Made by a program: the position numbers and the translations under genes. The notes beneath the pieces were generated by a model. That model worked only from the letters and a program-made list of their open reading frames with translations, made no database searches and was not told the origin of the DNA. From Pyrus communis (taxonomy: Eukaryota > Streptophyta > Magnoliopsida > Rosales > Rosaceae), in NCBI RefSeq assembly GCF_963583255.1, contig NC_084806.1, positions 14,860,317 to 14,924,316 on the forward strand: DNA of 64,000 nt, written 5' to 3'. This document shows positions 24,401 through 34,909 of this stretch, one piece after another. The first letter of the stretch is position 1; each line of letters starts with the position of its first letter.

Positions 24401-25493
24401 CTTATTAACAATCGAACTAGCAGCCTTCAAAACAGCAAGCGCCACCGGCATAGATCTAGTAGCTTCCACTTTTTTGCCCTTGGAGGAAGTCAAGTCAATC
24501 ACAAGCTTGGGAGCAGCTGGTAAACCTTCACAAGCAACTGAAGAAGTTTTCGGCTTCTTCTCAGCAGGCATCTCTTGAGCAGACGGGGAAGGTCTTATTT
24601 TCCCACCTTCATTTGCACAAGCTCCACCATAATGATAGGATGAGCAAACACCTCAGCCTTAATTCGTTTTATCTCCTCTCTCGGGGGCAGCCTACCTTTC
24701 TCCCTACAAAGAAGACTAAGCAGCTAATGCACTCAGAAGGGATACCCAGAGCGACATGCACTTTCTTCATGTCCGGAGAAGTGTTAGGAGTTGAGCCAAA
24801 TTATGAATCTACAAAAGTAGCGGAAGACAATTAGAAAATTAAAGAGCAGCTTAGCACAAATACAAAGCAACCGAGAGATTAAGCAGCTTACTTACCTGAT
24901 ATGAATATCGTTGGAACACGCGGCTCGAGGGAAGAATCAGACTCCTATTCTCTACTTATCTCTAAAGTCTCCTTGGCCCAGTCATCATCTCCCTTGCTTT
25001 AGTTATCAAAAAGCCTATGGTGAGATCACAGCCGCCCAGCTCCCTCAATGCAGCCTTTGTCAAAGAAGTACCAAAATTTGTTGACGATTAGATCTAAGTC
25101 AAAGAATTGTCTTGGAATGTGGAATCCCACCATCACACGAAACGCATTTAGAGAACATTGAGCAGGGGCACATTTCATGGAGCAAAGTACTTCTTGGAAA
25201 AAACACGGCATAGGAAAAGTAAACCCCAACACAAAATAATAGGGGTGGAACTTGATGGCTCTTTGAGCCCTATCACATGGTTCACGGCTGTTACCATCCT
25301 TAACACGCTTTACGCGCACTCCCGATGGAATAACATTCCAATATGCCTCGAGGAAGTCTCTAAACAAGTCATCGAAGCTAATCTTGATGTGAACGGCCTC
25401 GAAGTAACCAACAGTGCTCAAAGACTCGCCTTAACGGTACAATAATGGCACACCATGCACATCATCATCATTTTTGTGGCTCGAGGAAGACAT
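21469..25493 (-). pseudogene. antisense additional ORF of Tat element (Transposase_28-like)
   Basis: On the minus strand a start ATG at 25491-25493 opens a Ser-rich leader. A region with FTFPMPCFFQEVLCSMKCAP followed by AQCSLNAFRVMVGF (about 25180-25290) resembles the plant 'putative gypsy type transposon' family (PF04195). Next come a Lys/Ser-rich linker (24362-24571), a coiled-coil segment (21957-22190, VNKLESELAALKG) and a C-terminal segment ending at a stop at 21469-21471. The frame is broken by a stop near 25431, other indels, and the nested solo LTR at 22408-24207. If that LTR and one CATTC copy are ignored, the two flanking halves are in one frame. The role of these antisense ORFs in Tat elements is unknown. 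Confidence 0.75.
22408..24207 (+). mobile_element. nested solo LTR, 1800 bp, TSD CATTC
   Basis: Begins TGTTGGAAATGTGCCC and ends AATAATCCTTCA, with exact CATTC duplications at 22403-22407 and 24208-24212. No second terminal copy and no coding domains are found inside, so it reads as a solo LTR. A TATA box (CTATATAAAG, about 23713) supports plus orientation. Its length and start suggest a copia Sirevirus (Maximus/SIRE) LTR; that lineage call is inference. Confidence 0.85.
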
Positions 25494-26253
25494 GCTTGAA
25501 GAAATTCTACAAAGATGCAAGGAAGATTCATTAGACGACTGTACACACACACACACACAAGAGCAAGGCATTCTTCAGCCCAACCTAGTGGCCCGTTATT
25601 TTCTCATTCCTCACACATGCACGTGGTCAAGCCCAGCATGATTAAAAAAAAAAAAATATGAAGGCCCAAGCTGCAAGAGCCCATCACTCATGCCAAGCCC
25701 CACGCCTTAGCTTGTCCTCTCTCACTCGCAGACTTCACGACCCAACTCCAGCTTGGCCCACGCCAAGCCCAGACCACCAGGCTACCCATTAAAACCCTTG
25801 TGCCATGACCTTTCCCAAGTTTTCTCAAGCCTCCTCGACCCCCCCCCCCCCCGGGTCAAGCCAAATTTCAAGTCCCGAGGCTCCCAAGAAATTAAGAAGA
25901 CAAGGAAAATTTTTTTTTTTTTTCTTACCTTGAAGGGGCGTGAAGATGAAGCAAGCAATGAAAGATGATCCTTTGCACGGGTAAGATGTAGAAGATTGCT
26001 TGAAGAGGGGGAACAAATATCCTCTAAGCTTTCTCTCTCTTGTAGGGTAGAATAAATCACTCTTCAAAGTTGATTTAATAACCCACTTAAGGTGGACTTA
26101 AATAGGCTTTGAGAGAAGTTTATTTCTCTTTCCTAGAAGGATCTAATTTCGTATTAAAGAGAGAATCTACATCAAAATAGGAAACAATCCTAAGTTTCCT
26201 AAAGCAAGAAAATCTCTACACCTGTTGTCCTTTTCTATGAGCAGGCCAACAGG
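25494..26253. other. Tat spacer before 3' LTR
   Basis: Non-coding. It contains a short (AC)n tract near 25540-25558, an A-run near 25646 and a C-run at about 25840-25852. Confidence 0.5.
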
Positions 26254-26857
26254 TGTGGAGGCATTTGTGGAGCCAAAATTGATCAGGAAAAATATGGAGG
26301 CGACACATGGATTTTTGGGTAAAAAGGACAAAATTACCCTTGAGGAACACCGATACTCCTACGCTCGAGTAGTGGACAACCATCCCTCAATCACATCAAA
26401 AGTGCCCAAAATACGTATTTATTTAAAACTTATTTCATCCATCCTCATCAATTCTTCTCCACAAGGTAACCCCCAAATCTTTCCTTTTAAATTATATTAA
26501 TTAGCTAATTAATTGATTTATTATTCAATTTATTTATTAATTAGCTACAAATCATGAATCTTACCCAAAAAACCATCCAAGTGGCCGGTCCATCTCCTCC
26601 CAAAGGGGCCGGCCACACCCCCATATAAACACTCTCATTTTCTCCAAAACTCAATTCCAATTCTCTTGCTAAATTCTCTAAATTCTCCAAACATTTTTCC
26701 CTCAAAATTCTAACTTTGGCATTGGAGGTTCTTCGGCCAAAGTCCCCCCCCCCCCCAAATCGTGGGCGCGTGAGGCTTTTGGCCTTGACCTAAGGTGTTA
26801 TTTGTTTTGTAGGTGCAATTTTGTCTAAGAATAAGGAGGAATAAATTTGCATCCACA
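26254..26857 (+). repeat. 3' LTR of Tat element
   Basis: Starts TGTGGAGGCATTTGTGG at 26254 (an alternative TG start is 26266) and ends GCATCCACA at 26857. It has a TATA box (CATATAAACA, about 26622) and a C-run near 26743-26756. No target duplication can be tested because the 5' end of the element is lost. Confidence 0.7.
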
Positions 26858-27120
26858 ATTTACGTGTGTAAGAAATTACCAGGTCTAAGGATTACATATA
26901 ATGAGTACAAAACAACTTTTTTGATGTGTTAATAGAAATTATCTAAATTTATTCTATTATATTTGAATTTTGTATTATTATTTTTATATCAACAAGTAAA
27001 AAACGAAAGATTTTAGGAAGCTTAAATGAAAAGGGTTTGGGCCAACAAATATTTAAGCAAAAACTATCCCAAAATGTTATTTAACCAAAAGGGCTCAAAG
27101 CTTAATAAAAAAACCATCCT
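26858..27120. other. AT-rich flank
   Basis: No feature recognised between the Tat LTR and the lectin fragment. Confidence 0.4.
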
Positions 27121-27612
27121 CTTCTCACCCTTCTCTGGCTTAAGCGGTCAAGCTCCACATAGCACTTGGGATTTTTCTACTTTTCCAACAACGGCGACCC
27201 CAACAACAACATCTTCAGTGTCGAGTTTGATGTCTTCGAAAACCAAGAGTTCCAGGATCCTGATGACAACCATGTTGGTTTGGACATTAACTCCCTTACG
27301 TCTAATGCTTCGAGCAGCACTGGGTATTGCAGTAGCGGACTTGATCAAGATTTCAACGAGTTGAAGCTCAACAATGGAATTAACTATCAAGTGTGGATTG
27401 ATTTTATGGGCTTGAGAATTAACGTGAACATGGCTCGTGCTGGCGTGGCAAAAACAACCAAATCTAATTCCTCCATTTCAAAAACAACCAAATCGAATTC
27501 CTCCATTTCAAAAACAACCAAATCAAAGTTCAAATCAAAGTTGAAAAATAAAGCATTCATCAAAACAAAGCCGCCGAACACAATTTCAAAGAAGTTTAAT
27601 GGCAAAAATTGA
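27121..27612 (+). pseudogene. legume-lectin-domain fragment of a lectin receptor kinase
   Basis: The segment encodes part of an L-type lectin domain as found in plant LecRK extracellular regions. FSPFSGL is visible in one frame near 27125. After a frameshift near 27160, the frame from 27166 reads NNGDPNNNIFSVEFDVFEN, then DPDDNHVGLDINSLTS, and later ELKLNNGINYQVWIDF and RINVNMARAG (about 27180-27445). The Asp/Asn residues of the DDNHVG metal/carbohydrate loop are retained. It then runs into a Lys/Thr/Ser-rich tail made of 30-base tandem repeats and stops at 27612. Signal peptide, the rest of the lectin fold, the transmembrane segment and the kinase are all missing. It is probably a gene fragment; whether moved by the adjacent Tat element cannot be told. 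Confidence 0.75.
27451..27524 (+). repeat. 30-bp tandem repeat, about 2.5 copies
   Basis: Copies start at 27451, 27481 and 27511 and encode KTTKSNSSIS in the open frame; one base differs between the first two full copies. Confidence 0.9.
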
Positions 27613-28870
27613 TGAAAAAATGTCTTAAAAAAAACCAAAACATAATACTGTTTCTCAAAAAAAAAAAAAAAAAATCAGATACAATGTTTGTTTAGTCTGG
27701 CACAAATAAACACTGTATCTGGAAAAAAAAGAACCAAAATCTAGAAACAGTGACTTAAATTTCAGAAATAGTGACTTAGATTCCAGAAACAGTCTATGTT
27801 TTAACCTTTGACTATTTCTTTTCTTTCATGCATCCGTTGATTATATTTAAGAAACAAGGTGTTTAATTTTCTTTGAATCCAAATACAGTGAATTTCACTA
27901 TTTCTTTTCTAACTTACATTTAAGAAACAATGTGTTTATTTCATTTGAATCCAGAAACAGTGACTTAGATTCAAGAAGTAAAGTAACTTAGGTTCCATAA
28001 ACGGTGATTTAAATTCCAAACATAGTGTTAGTTAAAATCTAGAGACAGTTTATTTTTACAGTCCAAAAATAGTGACTTATCGTTATTATTGAATAACATG
28101 CAAATCTCAAATTTATTTTCTAGAGAAACAAACGATGAACTCCACTAATGAAGAAATATTGAAAAACAGTATCTTGAATACACTATGAATAATAATGACG
28201 ATCACATTTTAATGAAATAATACAAACTATAGCATGAGGATCTATATTTTTGTTTCAAAAGAAAAAGAAGAAGGTCTGTAAAACAGATGACCTCCATTAA
28301 CAACAAAAATCTGGAACTCAACTTAAAAAAGTTAGAGGTAAAATCGAGAAATCATAATTTATTATAGTTGAGCCATTTTTAGTTAGAATACTTTAATATG
28401 GGTCTTGTACTAATCATTAAACAAAACTTATAATATAATTTTTTATTAAAACTTTTCAAACTCTTTTCATTAGTTTTCCTAAGATTTTATTAATATCAAC
28501 TAAACCTGTAATAGTAATATAACAAGCTTCAGTTCGAGATGCTAAAGCCTGGACATGATGTCCGTGTAATGGAAGAGATTTTCCTATACGATGGTCAATC
28601 TTTCACATGTTATTGCAAATTCCCGTATTATAAAAGAGCAAAATAGTTATTATTCAAATTTCATTACTAAATAGTGTAGTATTAATAAATAGATAATATT
28701 TGTAGAACAATAGCAACACATTATAAAGAAGGGGAACTTTAACGCAGTTTCAAAAATTTGAGTTATTGTTGGATTTAGTCTAGTTTTCTATTTTTCAACT
28801 TTAATTATTGGATTTATTCCAGTTTTTTAAATTTTCAACTTTAATGCATTAATGCAAGTATTATTTTAAA
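27613..28870. other. gene-free stretch with degenerate short repeats
   Basis: The part from about 27660 to 28090 repeats variants of AGAAACAGTGACTTA many times at irregular spacing (for example near 27743, 27765, 27785, 27953, 27995 and 28065). The remainder is AT-rich with no supported gene. Confidence 0.6.
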
Positions 28871-29243
28871 TGGTTTTTTAGTCTAAATAGTCTTTGTGAT
28901 TGGCATAACTTCTCGCTTCAGTTATTGAGATTTGAAATCAATAGAAGTCGTCCCTGAGTTTGTCCACCATCAACCATTTTAGTCATTCTGGTGAAAATCT
29001 CCATTAAATAAGAATAAAATGACAAAAATGCTCTCAATTTAATAAACAATGGGCCAAAAGGATTTGAGAAAATTGAGGATATTTTTGTCATCTTATCCGT
29101 ATTTAATGGAGATTGTTCTAAGAATGACCAAAATGATTGATGGTGGACAAATTCATGGACGACTTCTATTGATTTTAAATCTTATGGACCAATATGAGGA
29201 GTTATGTCAATCTCGAAAACCATTTTGGCTAAAAAAAAACCCT
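28871..29243. mobile_element. MULE-like MITE with long inverted repeats
   Basis: The two halves fold back almost completely. The left arm starts TGGTTTTTTAGTCTAAATAG; the right arm in reverse complement starts GGGTTTTTTTTAGCC. Both contain matching blocks around ATAGAAGTCGTCC, CCACCATCAA and ATTTAATGGAGAT. About 370 bp, no coding capacity. Flanking 9-base sequences are similar but not identical, so the Mutator-like class is inferred from the long TIRs. Confidence 0.75.
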
Positions 29244-29273
29244 TTTCAAATTATTAATCCATACCATCTCTAA

Positions 29274-31583
29274 TGACACACCCCGACTGAAATAAAGGCG
29301 TGCTGGCCGTCACGTGAGGATGACGTAGCCATGTGCACAGTGTGAAAGCAATATTAATATAAGAAATGCGAATAAATAAAAAAAACCAAACTAACTAGAG
29401 CACTAAAAGATAAAGTGCAAGACGAAAGTAAGTGTGAATTCACAACCAGAGCATAAGTAGCCTAAGTGCAGTCCAACTAGACAAATACGAATTTTACAAC
29501 ACCCGAAGGTGATCCTACATTTATGATGTTCTGTCAGAACCACCGTCAAAATCCCCGAGGTCCACCAAAGCACTTCTACCTAAAACCTGGAGGGGCGCAA
29601 AACAGAAAGTGTGAGTGGGCAAAAACAAAGCTTTTCAAAATCATTTCATTTCTCAAAAGTTCTAACCCCTCACCGTAAAACTTGTATAATTTCCCAGAAA
29701 ATATAATACATGCTATACCGCAACCATGTTCAGAATAGCAAAATTCACAAATATGCCATGACAATTATCTCAGCATAAAAAAAGAATAAATATATATATA
29801 TATATATACACACACACATATATATATATAAGCCAGGTGATATAGGTCAATGCAAATGATATGTCAGCCGAAGTCACCTAACGTGACCTGTACAACTCAA
29901 ATCCATATCTCAGCAAATATACCTGCACACGAGTCGGAACCACCTAAAGTGGTCTGTACGACAGGATTGGGTGTAAATAAATACGCTCAAATGCTACGAT
30001 CACGTGAAGATTGTGCGAATAATCGCGGGTCACCTACGAGTCGGAACAACCTATAGTGGTCTGTACGACAGAACTGTGCACCTAACTTGGATCCAAGGTG
30101 AGCGTATGGTGCGGAAGGTGAACATCACGTGAATGACTGTGCCCTAACTCTGGGCAGAAGCACTAACACTAGGGTGCAAGTTTACGAGCTCTCAACACAT
30201 CTCACATAAGCATCAATTCACATAAACAATCTACAGCTCACCTGAGCGTCCACCACGTTAAATCACAATATGCACATATCGTACAAATTCATAGTCCAAG
30301 CAAAAATCACTAGGCATGACATTTCAAACATAATTTCATTTAAATCGATTTTCTGGGAAAAAAACTCAAGTATATAGGTATATATGGAAAACCAAAAGTC
30401 CACTCACTGGTATGTGGAAGGGTCGTAGCCCCCGAGCCTCGATTGACTGCGCTCGTCCTGAGGATAGGTCTCACCTATATGCGAAATGATTGAATAAATG
30501 TTATTTAAAGCAAATATACAAAACTAGGAAATAACTTTTCATACATTGCTCAAATGGGGCATTTGAATATACCACCATGACCTACTCAACCTCAGGAACA
30601 TCCCCATATTTTTAGAAAAATTTTCCGAGCACCCACGCGCCGACCAAGGCACGGCCAGACGCGCGGCTCACGCGCAAGCACGTGCTTGGCACACCAAACC
30701 GATTCCCTAACGGCATTAGGGAATATTCCATTAAAATTCATAATATGCCATTAAAGTTACCTGAAGGCGTCAAAATATTCCGTCAACTTCAACGGAATAT
30801 TCTCCTCCTTCTTTCTTGGTTCGCTGGAGTCCGGCGCTAGTCACCGCTGCGATCGCCAGAAACTGGGAAATTTTAAAACTTCAATATCTTCTTCATTTCT
30901 CAACCAAAATCCATCAAATTAGAACCAAATTGAAGCTTAAGATGATAAGAACATAATCATACACCATGGGGGACCTAAAACCAACTGAAAGTTGCCTAAA
31001 AAACCTTCGATATTCCTGCCAAACCTGCAACTCACTAAACATGGGCTTCCCGACGTCCAAATCACTTCAAAATTACTCCCCGAGCTTCGTGAAGATGTTT
31101 TAAGGCTCCCTATAACCTTAAAACTCCTTGAAAACTTCACAATCACGAGTGCATGAACAGTACTCCAAATTGGGGTTCTTGGTTTCTCGGGAAAACAAAG
31201 GTTTCACATCTAAATAATAGTATCAATAGGTTCCTGGGCTTGCAAGGAACTCAAAAGCAACCTCCTCGACGTCGATCCGTGGTTTGAGAGCTGAGTTCAA
31301 AGAGTAACCGTACACTTGTACGGACAATGGATGGAAGTCGAGAGAAGGAGAGAGAGAGAGAGAGTCAACGTGATGCTTGGGTGTGTGAGTGTGTGTGTGG
31401 TTCAGTTTGCAGCCAACCAAAACAAAGAAAATAAAACCTAAATCCTAAATAGTTCCAAAAGTCTAGGAAAATTAGGAATTGGACCATAACCAAAAACATA
31501 TCACACATAACACGTCTCAACGTCCAAGGGCAAATTAGACATTTCATACCATCGATAAAAATAATTCGGGACAGGCTGTGACA
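29274..31583 (-). mobile_element. solo LTR of Tekay family, 2310 bp, TSD TCTAA
   Basis: Read on the minus strand it starts TGTCACAGCCTGTCCCG and ends AGTCGGGGTGTGTCA. The duplications TCTAA at 29269-29273 and 31584-31588 are exact. It shares sequence with the LTR of the truncated chromovirus at 13883-16228 over most of its length. It contains a (TA)n tract (about 29791-29830), a GA-rich tract near 31345, repeated GAGTCGG...CTGTAC hairpin modules (29860-30075) and two CACGTGA motifs (30002 and 30127). Confidence 0.95.
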
Positions 31584-31588
31584 TCTAA

Positions 31589-32391
31589 CCCTTGGGTTAA
31601 AATTTAAAAAATTTTACCCAAAAAATTTAGGTTTTAACCCATAAACAGTTTTTCTCTTCCAACCTTTTTGTGTTAAATTTTTAGCCCAAGATTATTAAAG
31701 ATTGAATTTAGGATAATTTTTTTCTTAAAGTAAATTTAAAAAAAGTTTATGTAGACTAACCTAATTTAATTTTATAAATATTTTAACCTAAAAATATTTA
31801 GATTCCAATAAATATTGAAAAATCAGTAAACCAACACTAATGAAACTCGTGGAATACTAAGAAAGAATATGAAGCACATAAAAGAAATTTTTTTTAATTA
31901 CTTTCGCTGTTGGATTTAAGTTTGGACAGTTAGATCTGTTTTTTACTGTTGAATTTGATCATATTAGATCTTAACCGTTAGATTCAATGAATTTATAAAT
32001 ATAAAACTAAAAAAAATACACATATATAGTGGACCAGCCCCACTAACTCATGGGGAATCCTGGGCTAAATTTGCCCCAGAAATGAGTTTTGGGTTAAAAC
32101 TCATATTTTTCTCAATGATTGAAGTAAGTTGGGATACGTTTAAAACCTAAAATTTGAGTCTTACTCTAAAAATTGGCGTAGGTCTTACAATTTCCTATTC
32201 AATATCTCAACTAAAATAGAAAATTGCTTTGATATTTTCAGCAAAACTACATAGAAAGAGTTAGTGTCAAACCCGAATTACTTTGGCTGCTTCAACCATC
32301 CAACGTCACACTACTAGTTTCCCTTGTTTTCCTTAATATTTTATGAGATCATGGCCAAGATTTTTTGTCTGCTGCACGTCCTCAGTCCCGG
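31589..32391. other. gene-free AT-rich stretch
   Basis: Contains repeated AACCC/GGGTTAAAA motifs in both orientations near 31600-31640 and 32080-32160, which may be the ends of an old MITE. No coding region. Confidence 0.4.
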
Positions 32392-32606
32392 AATTGGATC
32401 TCATCCATATTCATTTTGTGAAGATCTTAAGAATTCTCATATCTCAGTTATTTATTGTATATCATATGGTAAAAAATTATTTGATTTTTTTATTTAAAAT
32501 TAAAATAAATAGTATTTGACGAAAATTGACCGCACGATATACAATGAACGATTAGGCTGTGAGGATTCCTAGAATCCCGACAATGTGGATCCAGAGAGAA
32601 TCCTCT
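32392..32606. mobile_element. fold-back MITE (GGATC family), copy 1
   Basis: Ends are inverted (GGATCTCATCC at left, GGATCC...GAATCCTC at right), with a central TTTATTGTATATC / GATATACAATGAACG pairing. Related copies are at 59030-59233 and, truncated, at 62935-63036. Confidence 0.6.
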
Positions 32607-32916
32607 TCCCTTGGTCCGTACTTTTAATAGTATCTATATGCCAAAATGTAGTAATCTGCAACTCTCTAAATCTTAATCATAATAATGAATTGCTAATTAG
32701 TAATTAGGTTAATTATTATTTTAATCGATAGATTACGAGCTCCTTCGAGGAACTTGCGAGTCTCTTTTTAATTTCTGTCTTGGTCCAGTCAAACATCCCT
32801 TTGTGTACTGTGGATCTTAAGATAAATAGCCAGCCAAGGCCTCAGAAATATTGAGCTCTCAAACCCAAGTACTGCTGTATTCTTAGCATTTTTCAACCAA
32901 ATTAATTAGGAGAGAA

Positions 32917-34909
32917 ATGGGGAGAGCTCCTTGCTGTGAGAAGATGGGATTGAAGAAGGGGCCATGGACCTCTGAAGAAGATCAAATTCTTACATCCTTC
33001 ATCCAAAAATATGGCCATGGAAATTGGCGTGCCCTGCCAAAGCAAGCTGGTAATTACAACTTTCCATCTGGGTTTTTTTTTCTTTCTCCAAAGATATATA
33101 GGCCACAAAGATCGGTTCTCCAATCAAAGATAGTATTCCACATCTTTGCATTGCATGATGACAAATTTTACAGTTCTATATATGTTATATACCATTTGCA
33201 AACCTGAATTAAGTTAGCCAGCTATAGAAGTCTATTCTCCTCTTTTGCACCCAACTTCGAATTTTGCTCCTCATAATTTAAATGAATTTAGTGTAGAGTA
33301 CCGTTTTTCTAAAACATGTTAGACACCATTTATGCATGTTTCATGTTGAATTAATTAAACAAAAACTAAAACTGGAAAATTACCAATAATAATTAAGAAC
33401 ACTTCAATAGCTGCTAAATAGCAACGTTGCTATAATTGCTTTGAGCCTTGGACTCATCTTTTTCACTTGTTTTTTTTTTTTCTTGAAATAGGGTTGTTGA
33501 GATGTGGAAAGAGCTGCCGACTCCGGTGGGTAAACTATTTGAGGCCGGATATTAAGAGAGGAAACTTCACAAGAGAAGAAGAGGAAGCTATCATTAAGTT
33601 GCATGAAATGCTGGGTAACAGGTAAATAAAAGCATCAAATTTTAATTTTCATGAAACTTTCGTAATTAAGCTAGCTTCAAAACATGCATGTTTATCTAGC
33701 CTTTTTACCCTGCAGCCGACTATCAAGTTATCAATCATAAGGAGGATTAACATAGTCAAATTAATAAGAAAATTTCTATCAAACTCATTAAGGCTTGTTT
33801 TTACAAAGAAGAAGGGCATTTATACATTTACTCGAGATCTGAGGTCAAATATGCACACCCTACTCCTCTCTAGCCTGGCTTATGAGCCAAAAAATAAAAT
33901 ACAGGGTCGTTTCTCGGACACGCAAATCAAAGGCACTGATTTTCTGTTAGAGAATAGCAAGTGGGAGCTGGCAAAAAAGATTCTCTATTTGGAAGCCACC
34001 ACATTAGACATAATTTGATTGTAAATAACATGCAACCATGAAGTTGATAAATAATTGTCTTACTATGCAGTCACAACTCTCAAAACTCAAATTTAAGCAC
34101 AAAATTTTAGGACAACTAGCTGAAATAAATATATTTTCACATTTGACATTTTATTGCAGAAAAGATCAGTGGGTTTTTTTTTTCTTTTCATTATTATATT
34201 ATCATTACGTTATTGTTGTATCGTCGATATATGATTGTTATTATTAAAAATAATCATTACTGCGAACCAAATATCAAAGCATGTTATTGTAGCTATTTTC
34301 CCAAAATTACGTACTTGTTAGTTAAACTATCTTGCAAATGCTTAATTTTAATCTTTTGTTTCATTTTGCAGGTGGTCAGCAATTGCAGCAAGATTACCAG
34401 GACGCACCGATAACGAAATAAAAAATGTATGGCACACCCACTTGAAAAAAAGACTCAAAGATCATACTACAACAACATCACCAACAAGAAGTAGTAGTAA
34501 CAGTACTTCCAATGTCACAAGCCAATTTGCTGATGAACCTGAAAATTTGAATTATCCACAACCATCTTCTAGTGATGTTTCCTCCTCAGTCACAGAAGTC
34601 TCAGCTGCATTGAGTACCGATCAGGACACAATCGTCGTCAAGGGCGAAAACATGGAGTTGTCGGAAACCTTCCCCGATATTGATGACAGCTTCTGGTCAG
34701 AGGCACTTTCAACTGATAATTCCAGCGTGCCATTACAATTTCCAAGGGCCTCAAATGATGAACCAATATTGGAGTTTCCCATCATCAAAAACGATTCGGA
34801 GGAATTTGGTTTTAGTTTTGGTCTAAACATGGATGATGGCATGGAATTTTGGTATGATCTTTTCATTAGAACTGGTCATGGGGGAACGCCAGAATTACCA
34901 GAATTTTGA
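32917..34909 (+). CDS. R2R3-MYB transcription factor, subgroup 2 (MYB13/14/15 type)
   Basis: Three exons, 32917-33049, 33492-33621 and 34372-34909 (133, 130 and 538 bases), join in frame with GT-AG introns at the two positions standard for plant R2R3-MYBs, giving 266 residues. The start [17 protein letters not shown] is the canonical opening. R2 (about residues 14-62) and R3 (about 67-116) keep their spaced Trp residues and end in [17 protein letters not shown]. The C-terminus is acidic and Ser/Thr-rich, with DIDDSFWSE at about residues 190-198, the subgroup 2 signature, and a closing FWYDLF segment. It would act in the nucleus binding AC-type MYB sites. Subgroup 2 members are known for roles in stress, cold and phenylpropanoid/stilbene/lignin responses; which applies here cannot be read from sequence. 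A TATA-like GATAAATAG lies near 32820. The bHLH-interaction motif of R3 is not apparent, which fits subgroup 2. Confidence 0.93.

Larger units (their letters stand above)
17772..26857 (+). mobile_element. 5'-truncated Tat-lineage Ty3 retrotransposon
   Basis: Starting near 17772-17820 inside the RT, the plus strand carries RT end, RNase H, a second (archaeal-type) RNase H and integrase, then a long spacer holding an antisense ORF, and a 3' LTR at 26254-26857. The extra RNase H and the antisense ORF are known traits of the Tat lineage. The 5' LTR, gag, protease and most of RT are missing. A solo LTR of another family (22408-24207) is nested in the antisense ORF. Confidence 0.85.

Noticed and set aside
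25825..26067. Overlapping minus-strand frames near the C-run
   Set aside because: Low-complexity and within the Tat spacer; no family recognised.
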